64,000 nt of DNA, taken from assembly GCF_946479415.1 (NCBI RefSeq), contig NZ_CAMLFY010000002.1, positions 107,085 to 171,084 of the forward strand, given 5' to 3'. The translations under genes were made by a program, and so were the position numbers. The notes beneath the pieces were generated by a model. That model made no database searches. It saw only the letters and a list, made by a program, of their open reading frames with translations, and was not told where the DNA came from. Shown here one piece after another: positions 18,880 to 26,907 of this stretch (position 1 is the stretch's first letter; the number at the start of each line of letters is the position of its first letter). This DNA is from an uncultured Shinella sp. (GTDB taxonomy: Bacteria > Pseudomonadota > Alphaproteobacteria > Rhizobiales > Rhizobiaceae).

Positions 18880-18906
18880 AAACCCGGCGATTGATTCGCC
18901 GGGTTT
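18880..18906. terminator. Bidirectional terminator between deoR and TonB receptor
   Basis: AAACCCGGCGA and TCGCCGGGTTT form a perfect 11-bp stem around TTGAT. A-rich sequence on one side and TTT on the other let it end both the plus-strand regulator transcript and the converging minus-strand receptor transcript. Confidence 0.85.
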
Positions 18907-18930
18907 GTGTCGCTGGAGCTGAGTGAGCGG

Positions 18931-21132
18931 TCAGAAGGACGTGCTGGCCTTGAGCATGAATGTGCGGCCAGCGCCGTAACCGCAACTCGATTCGCTCTGG
19001 CACGATGCCACATACCGCTTATCGAACAGGTTGGAGGCATTGAGCGCGACCGACCAGTTATCCTTTTCATATCGGATAGCCGCATCCATGAGCGTCGCGG
19101 ACGGCACCCGCAATGTGTTCGCATCGTTTGCCCAGGACTTGCCGACATGGCGGACGCCCGCCGCAACGCTCAGGCCGCTCAGGGCATCGTTCTGGAAGGC
19201 ATAGTCCAGCCAGAAGGACGCGGTCAGATCAGGAACCTGAACAGGAGTATTGCCCACCAGTTCGGGACGCAAATCCTTGACGACCTTCATATCGAGATAG
19301 GTAAAGGCGGCGATAGCCTTGAGGCTTTCGGTCACATTCGCCTGAGCGGAGGCTTCAAATCCGTGGACCTCGACTTCGCCGATCGCATGGTAGCGGCTCA
19401 TGCCACCGACAAACTCCGACTTCACGACATTTTCTCGGGTAATGTCGAAGTACGCTGCTGTGAAGAGCGCATCCATGAAGTCGGGCTGGTACTTTACGCC
19501 CGCTTCCCACTGCTTGCCCACATCCGGCTCCGGCAAGCCGTTCACCGGATCCACCGATGTCGCCGGGTTGAAGGACGTCGAGTAGCTGAGATAGGGGGTA
19601 AGGCCGTTGGAAAATTCGTAGGCCAGCGCCGTACGCCACGTGAACTTATTGTTGTCCGTATCGGTAGAGCCAAGTGCCGCTGCGGTCCTGTCATCGATTT
19701 TTGTCGAAACAAAATCGTAGCGGCCGTTCAGCGTTGCAACCCAGCCGCCACCGAACTTGATCTGGTCCTGCGCATAGATACCGACCTGGTCACGCTTGAA
19801 TTCGTTGTCGGCGTAGGGGGCGAAGAGGTCGGGCAGATCGACATTGCCGTAGACCGGATCCTGCGGATCGATGTCCAGATCGCCTGGGACAAAGCCGCCG
19901 GTCGCCTGAACCTGGTCAATGTTGTAGTGCCGGTAATCCAGCCCGACGAGCAGCGTGTGCTGGAGCCCGCCCGTGGCGAACTCGCCCTCAAGCTGATTGT
20001 CGATGGTTAGCAAACCGACATCGGTATCATGCGCAAACCGGTATCGAGCGATCTTGGTCGGATCGTCAAACGATGCACCATTCGCATACAACGCATCTTC
20101 CTTGAGCGACACATTCGCGTAGCGAACGTTCTGACGAACCGTCCAGTTGTTTTCGAACGTGTGTTCGAACTCGTAGCCGATCATGGCCTGCTGGCGCTCG
20201 TAGGTGTCGAAGTCCTCGTCACCATAGAAGAAGTCACGCGGGATCCGTCCGAAATTCGGCGAATCGACCACCGTGCCGACATAGGGCAGAAAACCAGTGC
20301 TGGTGTGCGTCAGGTCGATGTTCTGATACGAACTGAGGATCGTCAGGCTCGTGGAATCGTCCGGGCTCCAGGTCAGGCTCGGGGCGACCGTGCCGCGGAA
20401 ATCCTTGGCGTGATCAGTTTCCCAGCCACCGCCGGAAACTTTGCCGGTGACACGGTAGCGCAACACGTCGCTGCTGCCGAGCTTGTCGCTGAAATCTAGG
20501 CCGAGATAGCCGTTGCCGAAGCTGTTGATGCCGGTTTCGACGTAACGAAGCGGCTCATCGGTCGGCCGCTTGCTGATCATGTTGATGAAGCCACCAGGGT
20601 TTCCACTGCCATAAAGCACCGAGCTCGGCCCCTTGATCACTTCGATTCGCTCAAGGAAGAACGGATCGACAAGGAAAGTGCCGAAGCCGGTCTGGAAAAG
20701 AGAAAGACCGTCGAGGAATACACCGGTCTGATCCGCCTGAAAGCCACGAATGAAGAGCCAGTCCGTGTCTGAATCCGTGCCATACGTCGATGCGTTGACG
20801 CCCGCCACATAGCGCAGCGCCTCATCGACTTTCTGCGGGCTCTGGTCGTCGATCTGTTCACGGCCAACGACCGTTACCGACTGCGGAACTTCGGTGATCG
20901 CCGTTGCCGACTTCGCGCCGGTCCGGGTCGATTTCGCAACGATACCCTTTACCGGATCCACACCCTTGCTGTCGCCTTCCGCTTCGCCCTGCTCGACGCG
21001 GACTTCTTCAAGACGGGTTGAGCCCGCCGCATCCTGCGCATAAGAGGGCAGCGACGCCAGCAAGGCGATGGCAGCCGTTCCGCAGGCCAGAGCCATCTTC
21101 AAAGCGTGTGGATTCCTGGTATTCTTGTTCAT
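18931..21132 (-). CDS. TonB-dependent siderophore receptor
   Basis: A 733-residue outer-membrane receptor. A signal peptide with hydrophobic core (MALACGTAAIALLASLPSYAQ) is followed by a plug domain (VPQSVTVVGREQI, VLYGSGNPGGFINMISKRP) and a beta-barrel that ends in the typical aromatic residue (MLKASTSF). Barrel and plug resemble FhuA/FoxA-type hydroxamate siderophore receptors. I use the ATG at 21132; a GTG three codons up is possible. No ABC import or siderophore genes are adjacent, so the cognate permease is elsewhere. An iron-box-like TGA-N9-TCA lies 52 bp upstream, and an AraC regulator is upstream on the same strand. Confidence 0.9.
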   Translation of the reverse strand: MNKNTRNPHALKMALACGTAAIALLASLPSYAQDAAGSTRLEEVRVEQGEAEGDSKGVDPVKGIVAKSTRTGAKSATAITEVPQSVTVVGREQIDDQSPQKVDEALRYVAGVNASTYGTDSDTDWLFIRGFQADQTGVFLDGLSLFQTGFGTFLVDPFFLERIEVIKGPSSVLYGSGNPGGFINMISKRPTDEPLRYVETGINSFGNGYLGLDFSDKLGSSDVLRYRVTGKVSGGGWETDHAKDFRGTVAPSLTWSPDDSTSLTILSSYQNIDLTHTSTGFLPYVGTVVDSPNFGRIPRDFFYGDEDFDTYERQQAMIGYEFEHTFENNWTVRQNVRYANVSLKEDALYANGASFDDPTKIARYRFAHDTDVGLLTIDNQLEGEFATGGLQHTLLVGLDYRHYNIDQVQATGGFVPGDLDIDPQDPVYGNVDLPDLFAPYADNEFKRDQVGIYAQDQIKFGGGWVATLNGRYDFVSTKIDDRTAAALGSTDTDNNKFTWRTALAYEFSNGLTPYLSYSTSFNPATSVDPVNGLPEPDVGKQWEAGVKYQPDFMDALFTAAYFDITRENVVKSEFVGGMSRYHAIGEVEVHGFEASAQANVTESLKAIAAFTYLDMKVVKDLRPELVGNTPVQVPDLTASFWLDYAFQNDALSGLSVAAGVRHVGKSWANDANTLRVPSATLMDAAIRYEKDNWSVALNASNLFDKRYVASCQSESSCGYGAGRTFMLKASTSF

Positions 21133-21183
21133 TGCAGACACCCCAACTCACGCCGTCCCCTCTCCGGGCCGGCTACGATAAGA

Positions 21184-21198
21184 TGAGTGATTAACTCA
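21184..21198 (-). promoter_or_regulatory. RirA-type iron-responsive box (TGA-N9-TCA)
   Basis: TGAGTGATTAACTCA is an exact TGA-N9-TCA with inverted arms TGAGT and ACTCA, the form of the iron-responsive operator bound by RirA in rhizobia. It lies 52 bp before the receptor ATG. This predicts repression of the receptor under iron sufficiency. A site for the adjacent AraC regulator is an alternative. Confidence 0.6.
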
Positions 21199-21286
21199 GT
21201 TTTAACGGTCGGGATTGTCACATTCCGCGAAAATAGAACGTTTTTGGGCAATTTTGCCCGTGCCGAAGATTCGCCCACAACCTCGA

Positions 21287-22171
21287 TCAGCCGAGATTTG
21301 CCTTGTGCCAATGAGCCGGCGTCGTCCCGAAATTCTTGCGGAAAACGCGGGTGAAATGTGCCTGGTCGGCAAAACCGGTTTCGGCGGCGATTTCCGTCAG
21401 CGACTGTTCGCCCTTCAAAATCAATTGTTTGGCATGCCGGAGCCGGGCATTCACCTGCCACTGATGGGGAGCCACCCCGGTCGACGCCTTGAAGGCATGG
21501 CTAAAATGGGACTGCGATAGTCCCATCAGGCCGGCAAGCTCTTCAAGCCGGATATTGCGCAGGCAATTTTCTTCAATGAAGTCCGTCGCGCGGCGCAGTT
21601 GCCAGCCGGCAAGTTTGCTGCGCTTGCGTTCCGGCGCCTTGGCAAGCTTCATGACGTCGATGATCAAAGCGAGCGAGAGCCCATCGCCGTAAAGATCATG
21701 CAGGGGCTGCGGATTGGTGATTTCGGCAGCGATCAACTGCGCCAACGACAGGAGTTTGCTATCGGCAAAGAAGAGCTGCGGCGTCAGGAGACGCTCGGGA
21801 TCGAGGTCCTCTGCCAGCCTGCGGCTGATGGTATCCACGTCGAAATGCAGGTCGAGATGGCGCATGAAGCGATGGTCGGCGAGATCCGCCCAGAGCTCGA
21901 AATTGGCGGGAATATAGGAAATCGGTCGGCTTGCCCAATCACCGACTGTTTCCGCACCACCCTGTGTCAGGCGCGTACGGGAAGGGCCTGGACCACGCTT
22001 GTCGAGCAGGACGAACAGACGCGGGTCGCGGCCGACGTAGTAGCCACCTGCATGCGGCGCGCATTCGACATCCCAGACATCCGCGACGATGCCGTTCCAG
22101 TGTCGTCGGTTGAGCCCGCCCACAACAGAAAAACCCTCGATCCTGTTTTGCATGCGCGGCTGGAATGTCAT
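21287..22171 (-). CDS. AraC-family transcriptional regulator
   Basis: A 294-residue regulator with an N-terminal effector domain of about 180 residues and a C-terminal AraC double helix-turn-helix (FIEENCLRNIRLEELAGLMGLSQSHFSHAFK, then LTEIAAETGFADQAHFTRVFRK). It is transcribed toward the TonB receptor from 154 bp upstream. AraC proteins beside siderophore receptors commonly sense the siderophore, so control of the receptor is likely. The effector is unknown. Confidence 0.88.
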   Translation of the reverse strand: MTFQPRMQNRIEGFSVVGGLNRRHWNGIVADVWDVECAPHAGGYYVGRDPRLFVLLDKRGPGPSRTRLTQGGAETVGDWASRPISYIPANFELWADLADHRFMRHLDLHFDVDTISRRLAEDLDPERLLTPQLFFADSKLLSLAQLIAAEITNPQPLHDLYGDGLSLALIIDVMKLAKAPERKRSKLAGWQLRRATDFIEENCLRNIRLEELAGLMGLSQSHFSHAFKASTGVAPHQWQVNARLRHAKQLILKGEQSLTEIAAETGFADQAHFTRVFRKNFGTTPAHWHKANLG

Positions 22172-22247
22172 ACCGAATGCTTATTCCTTCATCTTTTTGT
22201 CAAGTTTTACTCCAAACTCCGCTGTAGCACAATATCGCTAGAAATGA

Positions 22248-22272
22248 GGAGGGCGGCCGATGGCCGCCCTCC
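22248..22272 (-). terminator. Hairpin ending the tct operon
   Basis: GGAGGGCGGCC and GGCCGCCCTCC form a perfect 11-bp stem around a three-base loop (ATC read on the minus strand), just past the tctA stop. The following minus-strand sequence TCATTTC is only modestly T-rich. It also lies between the converging ends of no other gene, so it probably ends or stabilises the tct mRNA. Confidence 0.65.
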
Positions 22273-22296
22273 CCTATTCTTTCCAAAAACGTCCCG

Positions 22297-23802
22297 TCAA
22301 TCCTCTTCCTGAAACACCTCTTCGCGCTTCTTTTTGACGGACGGCAAGAAGACGATGATGAGAACAGCGAGCGCGATGGCCAGCAGGATGGCGCTGATCG
22401 GGCGTGTTACAAAGGTGGTCGGGTCGCCGCGCGAGAGGATCATCGCGCGCCGCAGGTTCTCTTCCAGCAACGGGCCGAGCACGAAGCCGAGCAGCAGCGG
22501 CGCAGGCTCGCAACGAAGCTTCACCAGCAAGTAGCCGCCAAGGCCAAACAGCGCGACCGCGTAGAGGTCAAAGACATTCGAGTTCACGCTGTAGACGCCG
22601 ATCGAGCAGAACGCCATGATGATCGGGAAGAGCACATAATAGGGCACCGTCAGCAGCTTCACCCAAAGACCGATCAGCGGCAGGTTCAGCACCACGAGCA
22701 TCAGATTGCCGATCCACATGGAGGCGATGATGCCCCAGAACAGCGTCGGCTGTTCCGTTGCGACATTCGGGCCGGGCACGATACCTTGGATGATCATGGC
22801 ACCGACCATCAGCGCCATGACGGGATTTGCCGGAATGCCGAGCGTCAACAACGGGATGAACGAGGTCTGCGCACCGGCATTGTTGGCCGATTCCGGCCCT
22901 GCGACCCCCGCGATCGCACCATGACCGAACTCTTCCGGATGGTCCGAGACGCGCTTTTCGACCGTATAGGAGGCGAAGGCGGCGAGGATCGCCCCTCCTC
23001 CCGGCAGGATACCGAGCGCCGAACCGATGATCGTGCCGCGCAGCACCGGGGCAGCCATACGCTTGAAATCGTCCTTCGTCGGCCAAAGCCCGGAGACCTT
23101 CGCCATCAGCAAAGTCCGGTTCTTTTCGCCTTCGAGATTGCGCAGGATTTCAGCGATCCCGAAGACACCCACGGCAACGGCGACGAAGTTAAGACCATCG
23201 GCATATTCGCGAATGCCCAAGGTAAACCGCGGCGCGCCCGTATAGATATCCGTACCCACGAGGCCAAGCAGCAGGCCCAGCGCAACCATGGCCAAGGCCT
23301 TGACGATGGAACCATGCGCAAGCGCGATGGAGGAGACGAGGCCGACGACCATCAGCGAGAAATATTCCGCCGCGCCGAATTTCAGCGCGATGGCCGTCAA
23401 GGGGAGGGCAAAGATCGCGACAAGGAAGGTGGATACCGTGCCGGCGAAGAACGAACCGAGTGCGGCTATAGAGAGCGCTGCACCCGCCCGGCCCTTGCGT
23501 GCCATCTGATAGCCGTCGATGGCCGTCACGGCGGAAGAGGATTCGCCCGGCATATTGATCAGGATAGCCGTGGTTGAACCGCCATATTGCGCACCGTAAT
23601 AGATGCCGGCCAGCATGATCAGCGAAGATACCGGCTCCAGCTGAAAGGTGATCGGCAGGAGCATGGCGATCGTTGCCGTGGCGCCGATGCCGGGCAGGAC
23701 GCCGATCAGCGTGCCCAGAAGAACGCCGATCAGGCAGAAGGCGAGGTTCGCCGGCGAAGCGGCCGTGGAGAAGCCCAGCGCGAGGTTGCTGATAAGATCC
23801 AT
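22297..23802 (-). CDS. tctA: Tripartite tricarboxylate transporter large permease TctA
   Basis: A 501-residue membrane protein with about eleven to twelve hydrophobic segments. The TctA signatures GVLPGIGATATIAMLLPITF near residue 38 and NMPGESSSAVTAIDGYQMA near 84 are clear, with a mirrored second half (GILPGGGAILAAFASYTVE). It forms the large channel of a periplasmic-binding-protein-dependent, ion-driven tricarboxylate importer. It follows tctB by nine bases. The substrate of the paired TctC cannot be predicted; citrate, tricarballylate or aromatic acids are known for the family. Confidence 0.95.
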   Translation of the reverse strand: MDLISNLALGFSTAASPANLAFCLIGVLLGTLIGVLPGIGATATIAMLLPITFQLEPVSSLIMLAGIYYGAQYGGSTTAILINMPGESSSAVTAIDGYQMARKGRAGAALSIAALGSFFAGTVSTFLVAIFALPLTAIALKFGAAEYFSLMVVGLVSSIALAHGSIVKALAMVALGLLLGLVGTDIYTGAPRFTLGIREYADGLNFVAVAVGVFGIAEILRNLEGEKNRTLLMAKVSGLWPTKDDFKRMAAPVLRGTIIGSALGILPGGGAILAAFASYTVEKRVSDHPEEFGHGAIAGVAGPESANNAGAQTSFIPLLTLGIPANPVMALMVGAMIIQGIVPGPNVATEQPTLFWGIIASMWIGNLMLVVLNLPLIGLWVKLLTVPYYVLFPIIMAFCSIGVYSVNSNVFDLYAVALFGLGGYLLVKLRCEPAPLLLGFVLGPLLEENLRRAMILSRGDPTTFVTRPISAILLAIALAVLIIVFLPSVKKKREEVFQEED

Positions 23803-23811
23803 GTCAGCCTC

Positions 23812-24273
23812 CTAGAGCCGGGTCCAGGGGCCGAACCGTTCGAACGGCAGACCGAGGGCATAGCTGAACACCGCGACGGAGAAGAGCGTGATGGCAGCGG
23901 CCAGAACCACCGCCATACCCGGCTTCATCCGGCTGGATGCGAAGGCGGCGATGAGCGCTGCGAAAAACAGCGAGGGCACGAAGCCGAGGCCACGCACCGT
24001 CAGGCCGAAAAAAACCGGTGCTGGCAGGATAAACAGCATGCCGCGAAACGCGATCGGCCCGATCGGTTCCCCTTGAACACGCGTCGCCTGTACGAGCACG
24101 ACGAGGCCCAGAAGGGTAAGAATAACCGCCAGGAAAAGCGGGAAATAACCCGGCCCCATGCGCAGTGCGGTGCCAAGCTCCAGGTTAAGGCATTGATAAA
24201 TAAAGAAGCAACCAAGAGCGACAAAGGTCAGGCCGCATATAAGATTGGTGCTGTCGAACTGCAGGTTTTTCAT
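23812..24273 (-). CDS. tctB: Tripartite tricarboxylate transporter small permease TctB
   Basis: A 153-residue protein with four hydrophobic segments, the usual TctB size. The start MKNLQFDS at 24273 is chosen for the AGAAGGGGG ribosome site upstream. GLTFVALGCFFIYQ and RMGPGYFPLFLAV are typical of the family. TctB forms the small subunit of the membrane complex with TctA and is required for import. Confidence 0.9.
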   Translation of the reverse strand: MKNLQFDSTNLICGLTFVALGCFFIYQCLNLELGTALRMGPGYFPLFLAVILTLLGLVVLVQATRVQGEPIGPIAFRGMLFILPAPVFFGLTVRGLGFVPSLFFAALIAAFASSRMKPGMAVVLAAAITLFSVAVFSYALGLPFERFGPWTRL

Positions 24274-24368
24274 GGAACCCCCTTCTCCCGTCATCCCGGA
24301 GAGATCACGCAACGAAAGAATCGTGACGGCGGTCAACGCCGTCACGACCCACTATCCCGCGGATTGCA

Positions 24369-25352
24369 TCAGTCGGCGTATTGGCCTGCGGCCTCGATCA
24401 CCGGCTTCCATCGAGCGATTTCGCCCTCAAGTTTCGCCTTGAGACCGGCGGGCGTTGCATCGGCATCGGAGGAGGGGGCTGTGCCCAACTCGGCAAAACG
24501 AGCGATGACGTTGGGATCCTTCAGGGCGAGCTGCAGCGACTTGGAGAGCCGCTCGGTCACCTCGGCGGGCGTGCCCTTCGGCGCGTAGATGCCATGCCAG
24601 ATGCCGACCTGGAAGCCCGGAAGGCCGCCCTCCTCGGCCGTCGGTATATCGGGGAGATTGCCAAGCCGGGCAGGGGAGGTCACCGCATAGGCTTTGATGG
24701 TGCCGCCCTGGATCTGCTTCGTGGTATTGGTCGTCTGGTCGCACATCACATCGACCTGCCCACCGAGCAAGTCGGTCATAGCCGGGCCGGTCCCCTTGTA
24801 GGGAACGGTGGTAAACTGCGTCTGGAGAGCGCTCATCAGCATCATTCCGCAGAGATGCGAGGCCGCGCCGATACCGGCATTGGCGACGGTCACCGTATCC
24901 TTGTTCGCCTTCATGTACTCGATCAGCCCCTTGAGATCTGCCGGTTCGAGATCCTTGCGCGCGACGATCGTCATCGGCACGTCCGTGACGAGGCCGACAT
25001 ATTCGAAGGCATTGAGCGTGTCATAGGCCAGCTTGCGGTAAAGCGTGGCGCTGGTTGCCATGCCGATATGGTGCAGCAACAGGGTATAACCGTCAGGATC
25101 AGCACTTGCGACACGTCCCGCACCAAGCGTACCGCCAGCACCGCCGACATTTTCCACGACGATCTGCTGGCCAAGGTCCTTCGACATGGCTTCCGCGACG
25201 AGACGGGTCACCGTGTCGGTGGGGCCGCCAGCCGAGAAAGGCACGACCATGGTGATCGTGCGCTCCGGATAGGTCTGGCCAAGTGCGGACGTCGCCAGCA
25301 GGGTCGCGGCGAAAACTGCGGACACGCCAAACAGGGATTTCAAGGTCTTCAT
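24369..25352 (-). CDS. tctC: Tripartite tricarboxylate transporter binding protein TctC
   Basis: A 327-residue periplasmic binding protein of the Bug/TctC family. The signal peptide is MKTLKSLFGVSAVFAATLL followed by SALGQ. Family motifs include YPERTITMVVPFSAGGPTDT and VENVGGAGGTLGAGRVA. I chose the ATG at 25352 for its GGGAGGA ribosome site; a longer frame upstream is charged and non-signal. Expression is probably set by the two-component system encoded just upstream, and the intergenic region carries two dyads. Confidence 0.92.
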   Translation of the reverse strand: MKTLKSLFGVSAVFAATLLATSALGQTYPERTITMVVPFSAGGPTDTVTRLVAEAMSKDLGQQIVVENVGGAGGTLGAGRVASADPDGYTLLLHHIGMATSATLYRKLAYDTLNAFEYVGLVTDVPMTIVARKDLEPADLKGLIEYMKANKDTVTVANAGIGAASHLCGMMLMSALQTQFTTVPYKGTGPAMTDLLGGQVDVMCDQTTNTTKQIQGGTIKAYAVTSPARLGNLPDIPTAEEGGLPGFQVGIWHGIYAPKGTPAEVTERLSKSLQLALKDPNVIARFAELGTAPSSDADATPAGLKAKLEGEIARWKPVIEAAGQYAD

Positions 25353-25468
25353 CAAATCCTCCCGAGATGAAACGACCAGCCGGCGCAGCTCCTCCCGCAC
25401 CGATTCTGGTTGCCTCCAGAGTGAACGATGAGACTTTCCGAACAAGGGCGTTGGCGGGTTGACGCTCA

Positions 25469-25484
25469 GTTTACGGCGGTAAAC
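25469..25484. promoter_or_regulatory. parS-like 16-bp site
   Basis: GTTTACGGCGGTAAAC fits the repABC centromere consensus GTT-N4-GC-N4-AAC, with six-base arms GTTTAC and GTAAAC. It lies upstream of tctC, about 5 kb from repC. I found no other match in the rep region or in the other intergenic stretches I checked by eye. It could instead be an activator or operator site for the DctD-like regulator, because it is in that promoter region. Confidence 0.4.
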
Positions 25485-25520
25485 CTAGGTCGAATGGGTG
25501 CCTTCGGGGACAAACGTCAT

Positions 25521-25545
25521 TTTCCATGGGTGGAAATCCACCCAT
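25521..25545. promoter_or_regulatory. Overlapping dyads upstream of tctC
   Basis: TTTCCA-TGGG-TGGAAA (25521-25536) overlaps ATGGGTGGA-AA-TCCACCCAT (25526-25545), a perfect 20-bp inverted repeat. They lie between the two-component genes and tctC. NtrC-type activators bind dyads of this size well upstream of sigma-54 promoters. There is no T-run, so a terminator is less likely. Confidence 0.45.
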
Positions 25546-25551
25546 ATAAGA

Positions 25552-26907
25552 TCAGGCATCATCCAGGAAAGCGTCAGAACGGGCGTCCTTGTCGAGCCCA
25601 TATTTCTGCATTTTCTCGTAGAGTGTCTTGCGCGAAACACCCAGCTGCTCGTAAACCGGCCTCAAACTTCCGCCATGCGCGGCAAGCGCGCTGGCGATCA
25701 GCCCGCGTTCATACGCGGCAACCCGGTCGGCAAGACGCTGCGGACCCGTGCTGGGCGATCCCTCATCCGGGGCAGGGGGAAGGCCGAGCACCAGCCGCTC
25801 GGCGGCGTTGCGAAGCTCCCGGACATTGCCAGGCCAAACACGGGCGGCTATGTCCGACACCAGGTCCGGCGGCACGTCGATGTCACTGCGCATATACCGC
25901 GCGGCCGCTTCACGCACCAACTGAAGGAAAAGGATGGGAATATCAGCCTGCCGCTGCGCAAGTGCGGGCACGCGAAGGGTCGCGACATTCAGCCGGTAGA
26001 AGAGATCGGCGCGGAAACGACCGGCGGTGACTTCAGCTTCGAGATCGACCTTGCTCGTGGCAATGAAACGGACATCGAGCGGAACCGGTTCGTTCGAACC
26101 CAGCCGCGTGATAACGCGCTCTTGCAGGACGCGAAGAAATTTTGCCTGCAAATCGAAGGGCATAGACCCGATCTCGTCGAGTAAAATCGTGCCGCCGCGA
26201 CCATGTTCGAACTTGCCATAGCGCGGGCGAAGCGCACCCGGAAAGGCACCCGCCTCATGGCCGAACAGCTCGCTTTCGATGAGATTTTCGGGAAGGGCGG
26301 CGCAATTGATGGCGATAAAGGGCCGGCTCGCGCGGCCGCTGATGTCATGCAACGCCCGGGCGACCACCTCCTTGCCGACACCCGTTTCTCCTATGATGAG
26401 CGTATCTGCATCCGTCGCACCGATAGCCCGGAGGCGGTAGCGCAAATCCACCATGACCTGCGTTCGCCCCGGCAGGCGCGCTTCGATGTCGTCGCGCTTC
26501 CCGGCGACGGCCCGCAGCCGCCGGTTCTCCAGAACAAGGCTGCGCCGATCCATCGCGCGTCGAATGACGGCCGCCAGATGCTGCGCCGCAAACGGCTTTT
26601 CGATAAAATCATACACGCCGGCGCGCATGGCGCTCACCGCGAGCTGCACATCCGCATGTCCCGTCACCAAAATGACGGGAACCTCCGGATCGACCTCCCG
26701 TATGCGCTGGAGCAGCGTCATCCCATCCATGCCGGGCATGCGGATATCGCTGACCACGACACCATCGAAGGCGTAGCCGACAAGTTCCAGAACGGGCTCG
26801 GCATTGGAGAACGTTTCGACGGTGAGATCGAAGAGTTCCAGCGCCTGGGCGGAGGAGCGGCGCATCTCCTCCTCATCATCGATCAGTAGAACGCGGCCCG
26901 CCATCAT
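25552..26907 (-). CDS. Sigma-54-dependent response regulator, DctD-like
   Basis: A 451-residue regulator with receiver, AAA+ and Fis-type DNA-binding domains in order. The phospho-acceptor is Asp54 in VVSDIRMPGMDG. Walker A is GETGVGKE near residue 175, and Walker B region TILLDEIG lies near 237. The sigma-54 contact loop is GAFPGA instead of the usual GAFTGA. The C-terminal helix-turn-helix is SLRPVYEQLGVSRKTLYEKMQ. The start overlaps the kinase stop (ATGA). It should activate tctCBA through sigma-54, though I found no clean -24/-12 element by eye. DctD, AauR and similar regulators of carboxylate or acidic amino-acid uptake are the closest types. Confidence 0.9.
   Translation of the reverse strand: MMAGRVLLIDDEEEMRRSSAQALELFDLTVETFSNAEPVLELVGYAFDGVVVSDIRMPGMDGMTLLQRIREVDPEVPVILVTGHADVQLAVSAMRAGVYDFIEKPFAAQHLAAVIRRAMDRRSLVLENRRLRAVAGKRDDIEARLPGRTQVMVDLRYRLRAIGATDADTLIIGETGVGKEVVARALHDISGRASRPFIAINCAALPENLIESELFGHEAGAFPGALRPRYGKFEHGRGGTILLDEIGSMPFDLQAKFLRVLQERVITRLGSNEPVPLDVRFIATSKVDLEAEVTAGRFRADLFYRLNVATLRVPALAQRQADIPILFLQLVREAAARYMRSDIDVPPDLVSDIAARVWPGNVRELRNAAERLVLGLPPAPDEGSPSTGPQRLADRVAAYERGLIASALAAHGGSLRPVYEQLGVSRKTLYEKMQKYGLDKDARSDAFLDDA

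Noticed and set aside
25353..25551. Sigma-54 promoter (-24 GG, -12 GC) before tctC
   Set aside because: No stretch by eye has both elements at the right spacing with a convincing match. The regulator type predicts one, but I could not place it.
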